Assembly: GCF_000300515.1 (NCBI RefSeq)
Contig: NZ_AMSI01000009.1
Coordinates: 124,001-188,000 of the forward strand
DNA length: 64,000 bases
Reading direction: 5' to 3'
Source: Nitratireductor indicus C115
Lineage (GTDB): Bacteria > Pseudomonadota > Alphaproteobacteria > Rhizobiales > Rhizobiaceae
The position numbers and the translations under genes are program-made. Shown in pieces: positions 17,333 to 28,467 of the stretch. Below the pieces are notes generated by a model. It had not been told where the DNA came from. It worked only from the letters and a program-made list of their open reading frames with translations, and searched no databases. Numbering within the stretch: the stretch's first letter is position 1; each line of letters begins with the position of its first letter.

Positions 17333-17880
17333 CGGTCGCTTTCGCCGCCGACCAGCGGCCAGGCCTCCTCGACGATATAGGGACCGCCGCCCACCGAGGC
17401 ACGGGACGACAGAAGTACGAAACGGCCGACGGTGAAGGGCACGGAGGCGAAATTGCCGCGTGCGGACAGATAGGTCGCTACATCGTGCGGATTGGCGTTC
17501 TTCAAGCGCGCCAGCGTTACATGCGGGGTGAACTTGCGGGGATCGGGGGGCAGCCGCAAGCGTCTGCAAATGCTCTCGATCTCGCCCTGAAGGGCATAGA
17601 GATCGGGCGAGGCGGAGACGCCGGCCCAGATACTGTGCGGCTTTTTCTGCCCGAAAGCCCCGACGCCGGAAAGCTTGAGGGTGAAAGACGGACGCCGCAC
17701 CCGATCTAACGCATTGGCGATCTCGTCAGCCGTGTGGCCTTCGATATCTCCGAAGAAACGCAAGGTCAGGTGATAATTCTCGACGTCGATCCAACGAGCT
17801 CCTTGGAGGCCCCCGCGTAGAAGTGACAACGACAAAGCGGCGTCACGCGGGATCTCGAGGGCGGTGAAAAGTCGCGGCAT
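17281..17880 (-). CDS. thpR: RNA 2',3'-cyclic phosphodiesterase (2'-5' RNA ligase family, ThpR)
   Basis: This 199-residue protein has the two HxT motifs of the 2H phosphoesterase fold, NYHLTLRFFG near residue 38 and TPHVTLARL near residue 120. It hydrolyses 2',3'-cyclic phosphate RNA ends; the old name reflects an in vitro ligase activity. The ATG at 17878-17880 is preceded by an excellent GAGGAGG site, while an upstream in-frame extension to 18045 is not. Its last 17 codons are antisense to the end of the phosphatase gene. It follows the TesA-like gene by 79 bp on the same strand. Confidence 0.92.
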   Translation of the reverse strand: MPRLFTALEIPRDAALSLSLLRGGLQGARWIDVENYHLTLRFFGDIEGHTADEIANALDRVRRPSFTLKLSGVGAFGQKKPHSIWAGVSASPDLYALQGEIESICRRLRLPPDPRKFTPHVTLARLKNANPHDVATYLSARGNFASVPFTVGRFVLLSSRASVGGGPYIVEEAWPLVGGESDRQSSFANSASEASRIMW

Positions 17881-17959
17881 GGCAACCTCCTCGAATCGCA
17901 CTGTCAAGGACAGCGAATCATCGATTGCCCCGGCGGGCAAGCGGTTTCTTATGAAAGAT

Positions 17960-18628
17960 TTAAGTGTCCTTCTGCGTGTGCCCGGCGAGCACTTTCTCGA
18001 AGACCGGCAGTATGCGCTCGACCATAAGGTCCACGCCACCGGCATTGGGATGCATCCCGTCTTCCAGGAGAAGATCGGGCTCGGCTGCCACGCCGTCCAG
18101 GAAGAATGGGATGAGCGTCAATCCATATTTCTGTGCGAGGCGCGGATAGATCGGGTTGAAGGCTGCGGCATAATCGGCGCCGAGATTGGGGGCGGCCATC
18201 ATGCCTGCCAGAACCACGGTTTGCCCGCGCTCGGTGAGCTTGCCGATCATGGCATCCAGATTTTCCTCACTCGAAGCCGGTGCGATGCCGCGCAACATGT
18301 CGTTGGCGCCGAGCTCCAGGAGAACGATGTCGGCATCTTCGGGGACCGACCATTCGAGCCGCGCCAGACCGCCGCTCGTCGTATCGCCCGAGACCCCTGC
18401 ATTGGTTATCGTGACGTCGAGGCCCTTATCCTTCAGCGCCGCTTCCAGCTTGTCGGGAAAGCTTTCGCCGGGACCCAGGCCATATCCGGCCATGAGGCTG
18501 TCGCCGAAACCGACAATGGTGACCGGCTGGGCCTGAACCGCACCGGCTGCGGCAAACAGCATCAGGCCAAGAAGAAACGATGAAATCTTTGTGAAGTGGG
18601 CGAAACGCGGAAGGGATTTGAATGCCAT
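17960..18628 (-). CDS. tesA: SGNH-hydrolase arylesterase/lysophospholipase (TesA-like)
   Basis: The 222-residue exported esterase has a signal peptide ending near VQAQ at residue 34. The four SGNH blocks are present: GFGDSLMAGYG (Ser nucleophile), VSGDTTSGG, LLELGANDMLRG and DGMHPNAGG (Asp and His). It hydrolyses acyl esters and thioesters in the periplasm. It is divergent from an ABC transporter pair, the same tesA / ybbA-ybbP arrangement found in E. coli, with 79 bp between starts. Confidence 0.93.
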   Translation of the reverse strand: MAFKSLPRFAHFTKISSFLLGLMLFAAAGAVQAQPVTIVGFGDSLMAGYGLGPGESFPDKLEAALKDKGLDVTITNAGVSGDTTSGGLARLEWSVPEDADIVLLELGANDMLRGIAPASSEENLDAMIGKLTERGQTVVLAGMMAAPNLGADYAAAFNPIYPRLAQKYGLTLIPFFLDGVAAEPDLLLEDGMHPNAGGVDLMVERILPVFEKVLAGHTQKDT

Positions 18629-18707
18629 TCGGGATAACCCATATTTGCCGAAGCCTCCGGTTGTCCGGTCTCAGCGTTGTTTTCTTTCAATATAGGATGT
18701 CTTTTCC

Positions 18708-19409
18708 GTGACAGAACCCGTGATCGAGCTGGACAACGTTTCCCTGACCCTTGGCGAAGGGGCATCGTCGGTCCATGTTCTCAAGGGTGTCAGCCTTGCG
18801 GTCGAGCGCGGGCAATCGACTGCCATCGTGGGACCTTCGGGTTCTGGCAAGTCAACGCTGCTGATGGTCGTGGCAGGGCTTGAGCGGGTCGATAGCGGGA
18901 CGGTCAGCATAAACGGCAAGACGTTGACCGGGCTCAGCGAAGACGCGATTGCGGCCTTTCGCGGCCGCACGATCGGCATTGTCTTCCAATCCTTTCACCT
19001 CATTCCGAACATGACCGCGCTGGAAAATGTCGCGGTGCCGCTCGAGCTCGCCGGCCATGCGGATCCGTTCGGCGTTGCCGAGCAGGAACTGACGGCGGTC
19101 GGGCTTCGCGAGCGGCTGACCCATTATCCCGGTGAGCTTTCAGGCGGCGAGCAGCAGCGCGTGGCGATTGCCCGAGCGCTTGCGCCAGGACCGGCAATCC
19201 TGATTGCCGACGAGCCGACGGGCAATCTCGACCAGGCGACTGGCCGGCAGATCGCCGACATGCTGTTCGCCAAGGCCGGGGAGCGCGGTACATCGCTCGT
19301 GCTCGTTACGCATGATCCTGCGCTGGCGGATCGCTGCGCGCGGCAGGTCGCCATGCGCTCCGGGCGCATCGAGGCCGCGGCTCAGGAACACGAGGCAGTG
19401 CGCGCATGA
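18708..19409 (+). CDS. ybbA: ABC transporter ATP-binding protein (YbbA-like, MacB/LolD class)
   Basis: This 233-residue ATPase shows Walker A (GPSGSGKST near residue 43), the signature LSGGEQQRVAIARAL, Walker B (ILIADEPTGNLD) and a switch histidine in LVTHD. The class drives lipoprotein- or substrate-extracting permeases of the FtsX type rather than importers. It begins with GTG at 18708, with AGGA eight bases before, and overlaps the permease gene by 4 bp (ATGA), so the two are translationally coupled. Confidence 0.93.
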   Translation: MTEPVIELDNVSLTLGEGASSVHVLKGVSLAVERGQSTAIVGPSGSGKSTLLMVVAGLERVDSGTVSINGKTLTGLSEDAIAAFRGRTIGIVFQSFHLIPNMTALENVAVPLELAGHADPFGVAEQELTAVGLRERLTHYPGELSGGEQQRVAIARALAPGPAILIADEPTGNLDQATGRQIADMLFAKAGERGTSLVLVTHDPALADRCARQVAMRSGRIEAAAQEHEAVRA

Positions 19410-21955
19410 GCCTCTCGCGAACGCTGCGCCTTGCCGTCCGGTTTTCGTTGCGCGAGATGCGCGGCGGTCTTGCGGGGTTTTTCGTCTTCATTGCCTGTAT
19501 CGCACTTGGCGTCGGGGCAATCGGCGGAGTCAATTCCGTTGCGCGCGCCATCGGCGATGCGGTGGAAACGCAGGGACAGTCGCTGCTTGCAGGAGATCTG
19601 CGGTTCTCGCTGACACAGCGACGCGTGAGCGATGACGAGCGCGCCTTCCTTTCGAGCCTTGGCGATGTTTCGGAAAGTGCCGCCATGCGATCCATGGCCC
19701 GTCTGCCCGATGGTTCGGACCAGACGCTGGTGGAGGTAAAGGCCGTTGACGGGCTCTATCCGCTGTATGGGGCACTGGAGACCGTGCCGCAGCTTTCCCA
19801 TGACGATCTCTTTGCGGCGCAGAACGGTGTGTTTGGCGCGGCGGCGCCCGACCTGCTTTTCGAGCGGCTTGGCATCAAGCCCGGAGACCGCATCATGCTT
19901 GGCACGCAGGAGATCGAACTGCGCGCCGTTCTTGCGAGCGAGCCCGATGCGGTTTCGGACGGCTTCGGCTTTGCGCCGCGTCTTCTCATCTCATTACCGG
20001 CACTGGAGGCCTCGGGTCTCGTGCAGCCGGGCAGCCTGATCCGCAATATCTACAAGGTGCGGCTTGCGGGGAGAGCGGATGAGGCGGCTCTGGAGGCAGC
20101 GCGCGAACGTGCCGGAACGGCATTTCCCGATGCGGGCTGGAGCATACGCAGCCGCAGCAATGCGGCGCCCTCGCTATCGAGCAATGTCGAGCGGTTCTCG
20201 CAGTTCCTTACGCTGGTCGGCCTCACGGCGCTGGTGGTCGGCGGCGTCGGCGTGGCGAACGCGGTCCGCGCCTATCTCGACAGCAAACGATCGGTGATTG
20301 CCACCTTCAAGAGCCTTGGGGCATCGGGCGGCTTCGTCTTCACCGTCTATCTCGTGCAAATCCTTCTGATTTCCGGCATCGGCATTGCAGCCGGCCTAGT
20401 GCTCGCCGCCCTGATGCCCTTTGCGGCTTCGGCCATGCTTTCGACCGTGCTGCCCGTGCCGGCGAATGGGGGTTTCTACCCCTCCGCCCTGGCGATCGCG
20501 ACGCTGTTCGGCCTGATGATCACGCTGATCTTTGCCCTGATGCCTCTGGGGCGGGCGCGGGATGTGCCGGCCACCGCGCTCTTCCGGGAAATGGGCATCG
20601 AAGGGCGGGGCTGGCCGCGGCCGGTCTATGTGGTGCTTTCGGTGGCAATCGCCGGAGGACTTGCCGGGCTCGCGGTATGGTTTTCCGACGACCGCCGCAT
20701 GGCGGCCATCTTCGTGGGCGCGACGGTTTTAGCCTTCGTGATCCTGCGCGCGGTGGCGCTGGCGGTGGAATGGCTGGCGCGACGCAGCCCGCGCGTTTCC
20801 TCCACGCCGCTCCGACTGGCGCTCGGCAACATCCATCGACCCGGTGCGCTCACCCCTTCCGTGGTGTTGTCGCTCGGGCTCGGCCTGACGCTGCTGGCCA
20901 CGCTGGCGCTGATCGATGGCAATCTGCGTCGGCAGATCACGGGCAATTTGCCGGAGGTGGCGCCGAACTTCTTCTTCGTCGATATCCAGAGCAATTCGGT
21001 CGACGATTTTACCGCGCTGATCGGGAAAGAGGCGCCGGATGGCAAGCTGATGAAGGTGCCGATGCTGCGCGGGCGTATCACGGCACTCAATGGCGTGAAT
21101 GTGCGCGATCTGAATATCCCGCCGGAAGGCGGTTGGGTGTTGCGGGGAGACCGGGGCATTACCTATGCTGCCGATGTCCCCGAAAACGCGACCTTGACCG
21201 AGGGAGAGTGGTGGCCCGCCGATTATAAGGGCGAGCCGCTCGTTTCCTTTTCGGCTGAGGAAGCCGCCGAACTTGGCCTGAAGATCGGCGACACCATCAC
21301 CGTCAATGTGCTCGGCCGCAGCATTTCTGCGAAAATCGCCAGTTTCAGGCGGGTGGAGTGGGAAACGCTGGCAATCAATTTCGTGATGGTGTTTTCGCCG
21401 AACACGTTTGCCGGTGCACCGCATGCGTGGCTGGCAACGCTGACGGACGCAAACGCTGCTCCGGCTGACGAATCCAGGATTCTCAACGCTGTCACGCGCA
21501 GTTTTCCGACCGTCACGACGGTGAGGGTGAAGGATGCGCTCGATGTGGTGAACGGATTGCTCGGCCAACTCGCCACGGCCATCCGTGCCGCTGCCGCCGT
21601 TGCGCTGATCGCGTCCGTTCTGGTGCTTTCGGGGGCGCTTGCAGCCGGCAACAGGGCTCGCATTCACGATGCGGTGGTGCTGAAGACGCTGGGTGCCACG
21701 CGGCGGACCCTGATCGCGGCCTTCTCGCTCGAATATATGCTTATCGGCCTTGCAACGGCAGTGTTCGCGCTTCTGGCGGGGGGAATTGCGGCTTGGTTCG
21801 TAGTTTCGCAGGTGATGAACCTGCCGTCGAGCTTCCTGCCCGAGGTGGCGCTTTCGACGGTGGTTCTGGCGCTGGTTCTGACCGTGGGATTCGGGCTGAT
21901 CGGCACCTGGCGGGTGCTTGGACATAAAGCCGCGCCGGTGTTGCGGAACCTGTGA
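19406..21955 (+). CDS. ybbP: FtsX-domain ABC transporter permease (YbbP-like)
   Basis: The 849-residue membrane protein carries two FtsX domains, one around residues 265-390 and one at the C-terminus, separated by further helices and a large periplasmic region. The N-terminal motif FSLREMRGGLAGFFVFIACI and the linker TPLRLALGNIHRPGALTPSV match the YbbP group. With the upstream ATPase it should form a mechanotransmitting complex, possibly serving the neighbouring TesA-like esterase or envelope lipids; the substrate is unknown. The 215 bp after it show no gene. Confidence 0.92.
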   Translation: MSLSRTLRLAVRFSLREMRGGLAGFFVFIACIALGVGAIGGVNSVARAIGDAVETQGQSLLAGDLRFSLTQRRVSDDERAFLSSLGDVSESAAMRSMARLPDGSDQTLVEVKAVDGLYPLYGALETVPQLSHDDLFAAQNGVFGAAAPDLLFERLGIKPGDRIMLGTQEIELRAVLASEPDAVSDGFGFAPRLLISLPALEASGLVQPGSLIRNIYKVRLAGRADEAALEAARERAGTAFPDAGWSIRSRSNAAPSLSSNVERFSQFLTLVGLTALVVGGVGVANAVRAYLDSKRSVIATFKSLGASGGFVFTVYLVQILLISGIGIAAGLVLAALMPFAASAMLSTVLPVPANGGFYPSALAIATLFGLMITLIFALMPLGRARDVPATALFREMGIEGRGWPRPVYVVLSVAIAGGLAGLAVWFSDDRRMAAIFVGATVLAFVILRAVALAVEWLARRSPRVSSTPLRLALGNIHRPGALTPSVVLSLGLGLTLLATLALIDGNLRRQITGNLPEVAPNFFFVDIQSNSVDDFTALIGKEAPDGKLMKVPMLRGRITALNGVNVRDLNIPPEGGWVLRGDRGITYAADVPENATLTEGEWWPADYKGEPLVSFSAEEAAELGLKIGDTITVNVLGRSISAKIASFRRVEWETLAINFVMVFSPNTFAGAPHAWLATLTDANAAPADESRILNAVTRSFPTVTTVRVKDALDVVNGLLGQLATAIRAAAAVALIASVLVLSGALAAGNRARIHDAVVLKTLGATRRTLIAAFSLEYMLIGLATAVFALLAGGIAAWFVVSQVMNLPSSFLPEVALSTVVLALVLTVGFGLIGTWRVLGHKAAPVLRNL

Positions 21956-22170
21956 GCACGGGCCGTGGGGACGAAATTCGTTTACCACGATGCGTAACCG
22001 CAGGGTCCGGAGGGGCGCGAAGTGTTGCCGCACCTGCGATTCCGGGCGTTTCGGGCCTTGTCGCGAACACAAACTGACATCATATTTGGAAGACGCATGC
22101 TGGACTCCCGCCAGCGGCGCACGGCCTGACGGCCGTCACCGGACGGGAATTGAGCCAGAAAGGGGTAATT

Positions 22171-22911
22171 ATGGCTGACCTTCGTAACTATCAGGCCCGC
22201 GTAACGCCCGGCGTCCGCGCCGACGCGGCTATCGACGAGGGCCTGCGCGCCTACATGATCCGCGTCTACAACCTCATGGCGCTCGGCCTGGCCATCACCG
22301 GCCTTGCAGCCTTTGGGGCCTTCAATCTTGCCGTTGCCGACGGACAGCTCACAGGTTTCGGCCAGCTGATCTATGCGAGTGCCTTCCGCTGGGTGGTGAT
22401 CTTTGCACCGCTGGCGCTGGTGTTCTTCCTCAGCTTCCGCATCCAGTCGATGAGCGTTGCTGCCGCGCAGACGACCTTCTGGGTCTATGCCGGCCTTGTC
22501 GGTCTCTCCCTGTCGACGATCTTCCTCGTCTATACGGGACAGAGCATCGTGCGCACCTTCTTCATCACGGCTGCCTCGTTCGGGGCGCTGTCGCTGTGGG
22601 GCTACACGACCAAGCGTGACCTGTCAGGCATGGGTTCGTTCCTGTTCATGGGCTTGATCGGTATCATCATCGCTTCGCTCGTGAACCTGTTCCTTGGCTC
22701 CACTGCCCTGCAGTTCGCGATCTCCGTGATCGGTGTGCTCGTGTTTGCCGGCCTCACCGCCTATGACACGCAGCAGATCAAGGAAATGTACTATGAGGGT
22801 GACGATGACGCCGTGTCCGGCCGCAAGGCCATCATGGGCGCGCTGCGCCTGTATCTCGACTTCATCAACCTTTTCATGTTCCTGCTGCAGTTCCTCGGCA
22901 ATCGCGAGTAA
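22171..22911 (+). CDS. Bax inhibitor-1 family membrane protein (YbhL/YccA-like)
   Basis: The 246-residue protein has seven hydrophobic helices and the BI-1 family segments RAYMIRVYNLMALGLAITG near the start and FAGLTAYDTQQIKEMYYEG near the end. Bacterial members are pH-sensitive calcium-leak channels or modulators of the FtsH protease. The ATG at 22171 follows AGAAAGGGG; the frame reaches upstream to 22150 without a better site. A strong intrinsic terminator lies 26 bp past its stop. Confidence 0.93.
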   Translation: MADLRNYQARVTPGVRADAAIDEGLRAYMIRVYNLMALGLAITGLAAFGAFNLAVADGQLTGFGQLIYASAFRWVVIFAPLALVFFLSFRIQSMSVAAAQTTFWVYAGLVGLSLSTIFLVYTGQSIVRTFFITAASFGALSLWGYTTKRDLSGMGSFLFMGLIGIIIASLVNLFLGSTALQFAISVIGVLVFAGLTAYDTQQIKEMYYEGDDDAVSGRKAIMGALRLYLDFINLFMFLLQFLGNRE

Positions 22912-22937
22912 CAACGGCGACGGATATGTGTAAGATC

Positions 22938-22966
22938 GAGGCGGCTTTCGAGCCGCCTCTTTTTTT
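22938..22966 (+). terminator. Rho-independent terminator of the BI-1 gene
   Basis: GAGGCGGC and GCCGCCTC form an 8-bp stem around a 6-nt loop, followed by seven T residues. This is the clearest plus-strand terminator in the first half of the window. Confidence 0.9.
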
Positions 22967-22997
22967 GCCGAAATCATTCCCAGCGAGAGTTTTTACA

Positions 22998-23573
22998 TTG
23001 ACCACCGCGCTCGTTTTTCGAACTGCCACGCCGGACGATTTACCCAGCATCACGCGCATCTATGCCCATGCGGTTGACCATGGAACGGCAACCTACGAAC
23101 TCGAGGCCCCCGACGAAAAGGAAATGCTGGCGCGAATGCAGAGCCTTGTCGGCCAGGGTTATCCCTATCTGGTGGCTCTACAGGGAGAGGATGTTCTAGG
23201 CTACGCCTATGCCGGCCCGTTTCGTGCCCGGCCAGCCTATCGGTTCATGGTGGAAGATTCCGTCTATCTGGCGCCCGAGGCGCAAGGCAAAGGGGTCGGT
23301 CGCCGCCTTCTGGGCGCGCTGGTCGAGGCCTGCCGCGCAAGTGGTTTTCGCCAGATCGTGGCCGTGATCGGCGATGGAACCAACCATCGCGCATCGGTTG
23401 GCGTGCATGCCGCGCTCGGCTTCGAACATGCGGGCGTTTTGAAGGGCAGTGGCTACAAGTTCGAGCGCTGGCTGGACACCGTGTTCATGCAGCTGGAACT
23501 GAACGGAGGAGCTGGGACGCCGCCCGATCCTGCGTCTGTGCCGGAAAAAATGTATCGCAAGAGTGCATCTTGA
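22998..23573 (+). CDS. GNAT N-acetyltransferase (phosphinothricin acetyltransferase-like)
   Basis: This 191-residue protein has the GNAT fold with the acetyl-CoA loop VYLAPEAQGKGVGRRLLGAL near residues 92-111 and the opening FRTATPDDLPSITRIYAHAV. It resembles the Pat/Bar group that acetylates glutamate analogues such as phosphinothricin or methionine sulfone. The best start is a TTG at 22998, because the only upstream in-frame ATG (22926) would place the preceding terminator inside the coding region. The ribosome site (GAGAG) is modest, and the true substrate is unknown. Confidence 0.85.
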   Translation: MTTALVFRTATPDDLPSITRIYAHAVDHGTATYELEAPDEKEMLARMQSLVGQGYPYLVALQGEDVLGYAYAGPFRARPAYRFMVEDSVYLAPEAQGKGVGRRLLGALVEACRASGFRQIVAVIGDGTNHRASVGVHAALGFEHAGVLKGSGYKFERWLDTVFMQLELNGGAGTPPDPASVPEKMYRKSAS

Positions 23574-23673
23574 GGCTTCTGGGGTTGGGCGTTTTTGCCC
23601 TATGCCAGGAGGAAGTAATCCTCTTTGCTGATGTATGCGGACCTCAGGTGACGCCGGTTGGCTGCAAAATGCT

Positions 23674-24060
23674 CTAACCGGAAACCAGGCGAAGCTTCTT
23701 GTCGAAGACCGTAAGAACGCGAGGCAGTTCATGTCCGCGCTTCAATATGGCACCGGTGGCGGCGATCACGCTGTAGGCACCCTGTTTGCGTGTCAGTTTC
23801 GGATCCTTGACAATCTGGAAGAGCGGAACTTCGCTGGTGCGGCGGAAAACGGAGAAAACAGCGCGGTCCTTCAGGTGATCGATGGCGTAGTCGCGCCATT
23901 CCCCCGCAGCGACCATGCGGCCGTAAAGGCGCAATATGTGGTCGAGTTCCCGCCGCTCGAAAGTGACAGGCATATCCGCTCGCGCGCTGCGCGCCTCGTG
24001 CAGCGGGATCAATATCCCGGACCCGTCCTTCCCCTCCGCGTTGCTGCCATCCTCGCTCAT
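23674..24060 (-). CDS. DUF2794 domain protein
   Basis: The 128-residue cytoplasmic protein has the whole DUF2794 domain, with PVTFERRELDHILRLYGRMV near residue 31 and LPRVLTVFDKKLRLV at the end. I know the family only from alphaproteobacteria and it has no known function. The ATG at 24058-24060 stands at the edge of the 516-bp gap that holds half-site repeats and two large palindromes, so its promoter should lie there. Confidence 0.85.
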   Translation of the reverse strand: MSEDGSNAEGKDGSGILIPLHEARSARADMPVTFERRELDHILRLYGRMVAAGEWRDYAIDHLKDRAVFSVFRRTSEVPLFQIVKDPKLTRKQGAYSVIAATGAILKRGHELPRVLTVFDKKLRLVSG

Positions 24061-24222
24061 TCATTTCACCTCAATGACGGTTTGGTGACAGAGAAGGTTC
24101 GCCCGCCCGTATCCATTTTGCAAGCCTGGAAACAGTTTCCTTAAGAAACAATGGGTTGGAGAAAGATAGCCGGCATTCAAAAAAAGCGATTCGCAACCCA
24201 CGAAATGGCCGGTAACGGTAAC

Positions 24223-24250
24223 AATTGGGCACCAATTGAATGAATTGGTG
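24223..24250. promoter_or_regulatory. Array of three alternating AATTGG half-sites
   Basis: AATTGG (24223-24228), CCAATT (24232-24237) and AATTGG (24243-24248) alternate in orientation. They give the palindrome AATTGG-GCA-CCAATT and an overlapping perfect inverted repeat CACCAATT-GAATG-AATTGGTG (24230-24250). The array lies in a locally AT-rich stretch about 165 bp upstream of the DUF2794 start and looks like a dimer- or tetramer-binding operator. No regulator gene adjoins. Confidence 0.5.
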
Positions 24251-24317
24251 ATGCCGCACCACATTCTCGCCGCATTTTGTCCAAGCTCACGCCCCATTGT
24301 GCCGCGAGCATCCACCT

Positions 24318-24410
24318 GTTGCCTGAGACGGTTCGGTCCGGACAGAAATCCCGAAAACCCCAAGCCCCCCCGCCCTCGGGATCATGGCCGGATCGAACCA
24401 ACTCGGCAAC
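24318..24410. repeat. Large imperfect palindrome 1 (possible structured RNA or MITE-like element)
   Basis: Nested arms pair in order. GTTGCC (24318-24323) pairs with GGCAAC (24405-24410), GAG with CTC, a 14-bp arm at 24330-24343 with 24386-24399 (one G-T wobble, one mismatch), and ATCCCGA (24348-24354) with TCGGGAT (24376-24382). A C-rich 21-nt loop remains. Neither strand shows a credible gene. The nested design resembles the palindromic intergenic elements described in Rhizobium and Brucella. Confidence 0.6.
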
Positions 24411-24423
24411 GAACAGCTGGTGT

Positions 24424-24526
24424 AGCCAGCTCAGTCTTCCCGACAGCAATCATGGGCATCCGCCGCACTCGAAAGAGCGGTGGATGCTTTGCGTGTCGGG
24501 AAGCGGCACTGTTCCGCTTCCTGGCT
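24424..24526. repeat. Large imperfect palindrome 2 (possible structured RNA or MITE-like element)
   Basis: AGCCAG (24424-24429) pairs with CTGGCT (24521-24526) as a closing stem. Inside it CTTCCCGACA (24436-24445) pairs with TGTCGGGAAG (24494-24503), GCAA with TTGC, and GCATCCGCCGC (24456-24466) with GCGGTGGATGC (24477-24487, one wobble). A side hairpin GAAGCGG/CCGCTTC (24500-24520) competes with part of the middle stem. It follows palindrome 1 after only 13 bp. Palindrome or RNA gene cannot be decided from one copy. Confidence 0.6.
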
Positions 24527-24576
24527 CTCATATCTTGCTGAAAATCGGCAGCTGGCTTGCCTGGTTCTACTGTGCC

Positions 24577-25350
24577 TCAGGGCCTGGTCATGGCTGCACC
24601 GAGGATCGGTCCAAGACGTCCCTTCTTGTCGACGGCTTGCAACAGGACGGCGCAACCGTCCCCTTTCTTCATCATCTCGCTTTTGGGCAGCTCAATGCTC
24701 TTGGCCTGGCCGTTCCACATGCCGACGGTCTGAATGCGCTTCACGGCATTGCGGTATTCAAACGTCTTGCCGCCGTTCTCGCCGGAGCGGATCGCTACGG
24801 ACTGGCGTGCGGTAAAATCGATCAGCAGCACATGAGCGTTGAGGGAGGCCGTGCCGTTCGCAGCGGGCATGTCCCCGGCATCGATCACGATGCTGTCGCC
24901 GGTATCGTGCAGGGCCATCGTTACGGGAAGGCCGCCCGTTCCGCCCGACAATCCATCCAGCGTCGACAGAACGGTGTCGCGGCGCGCGCCGTTCACGTCG
25001 CGCTGGCCGTTGATGATCGCCTGCGGTGTGTAGACGGAGGCCCTTTCAAGAGAGTGGGCGTAGGTCTGCTGGCGCTCGGTGTTGTCCGGGCTTGCCATGC
25101 CGTCCTTCCAGCCAAGATAGTCCCAATAGTCGACGTGATAGGACAGGGCGATGACATCATCACGATCGGCAAGTTCGCTCAGCACCTTGTCGGCCGGAGG
25201 GCAGGAATTGCAGCCCTGGCTCGTGAACAATTCGACAACGCCAAGCGGCCTTGCGGTTTCTTGCGCGTGACCGAAGCCGGCCATGCCGAAGGCAAGGCCA
25301 AATCCCAATAATGCGGCAGCCGGAAGGCGCCGTTTGCCCGTCATGATCAT
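24577..25350 (-). CDS. DUF1223 family exported thioredoxin-like protein
   Basis: This 257-residue protein has a signal peptide ending near GHAQE and then VVELFTSQGCNSCPPADKVL, the DUF1223 start with a CxxC motif in a thioredoxin-like fold. The segment ALSYHVDYWDYLGWKDGMAS is another family hallmark. It is probably a periplasmic redox protein, but no function is established. Two ATGs at 25350 and 25344 are nearly equivalent; the longer frame to 25461 overlaps a repeat element and is unlikely. Confidence 0.85.
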   Translation of the reverse strand: MIMTGKRRLPAAALLGFGLAFGMAGFGHAQETARPLGVVELFTSQGCNSCPPADKVLSELADRDDVIALSYHVDYWDYLGWKDGMASPDNTERQQTYAHSLERASVYTPQAIINGQRDVNGARRDTVLSTLDGLSGGTGGLPVTMALHDTGDSIVIDAGDMPAANGTASLNAHVLLIDFTARQSVAIRSGENGGKTFEYRNAVKRIQTVGMWNGQAKSIELPKSEMMKKGDGCAVLLQAVDKKGRLGPILGAAMTRP

Positions 25351-25456
25351 TTTCCGTTCCGTCCGAAGTCGGTCGAAGGTGCGTTTTGTGGCAGCAATAT
25401 AGGGGCTTGAGAAGCTCAAGCTGAAGTCACGTTCCGGTGAGAGCGCCGAGCACTTT

Positions 25457-25502
25457 CGCATTTATGCGAGCGTCAGGCGATTGCGCCCGACTGCAAAAGG
25501 GC
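25457..25502. repeat. Palindromic intergenic repeat, copy B
   Basis: This copy begins CGCATTTAT and contains the inner stem GTCAGGCG-ATTG-CGCCCGAC. Its outer right arm is degenerate compared with copy A at 13141-13186. It sits between the acnA terminator and the DUF1223 gene, again outside any coding region. Confidence 0.65.
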
Positions 25503-25533
25503 TTCAAGGGGCGGACCTCCAACCCAATGGCAC

Positions 25534-25563
25534 AAAAAAGGCCGCCGGATCGCTCCGGCGGCC
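25534..25563 (-). terminator. Rho-independent terminator of acnA
   Basis: On the minus strand GGCCGCCGGA and TCCGGCGGCC form a perfect 10-bp stem with a 4-nt loop, followed by a TTTTTT tail. It lies 24 bp past the acnA stop. Confidence 0.92.
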
Positions 25564-25586
25564 TTTCAATGAAGATGTCAGTCGGC

Positions 25587-28280
<2,694 letters not shown>

Positions 28281-28467
28281 GAGCGATCCTATCCTGGTCT
28301 GTTCATCCGAAACGGGAACGGACTCCTCTAGGCATCACGCGCAAAAGGTGCGGGTACGGTCATTTCCGCTGTCCGCCCCCAAGCGTCCCGGGCCGTTAAA
28401 GGCGGCGCGCGCGCGGGTATCGGCACAAAGAATTACACGCCGACCGCTGGCGTGGTTGTCCGGCATA

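Noticed and set aside
20729-22072. Open frame of 447 codons antisense to the FtsX-type permease
   Set aside because: No homology features; Arg/Gln/His-rich shadow.
24310-24530. 6S, SRP or RNase P RNA identity for the structured gap
   Set aside because: None of the conserved sequence blocks I remember for these RNAs could be found on either strand.
24277-25311. Plus-strand frame of 344 codons across the palindromes and the DUF1223 gene
   Set aside because: Most of it is antisense to DUF1223, and its start lies in the palindromic non-coding gap.
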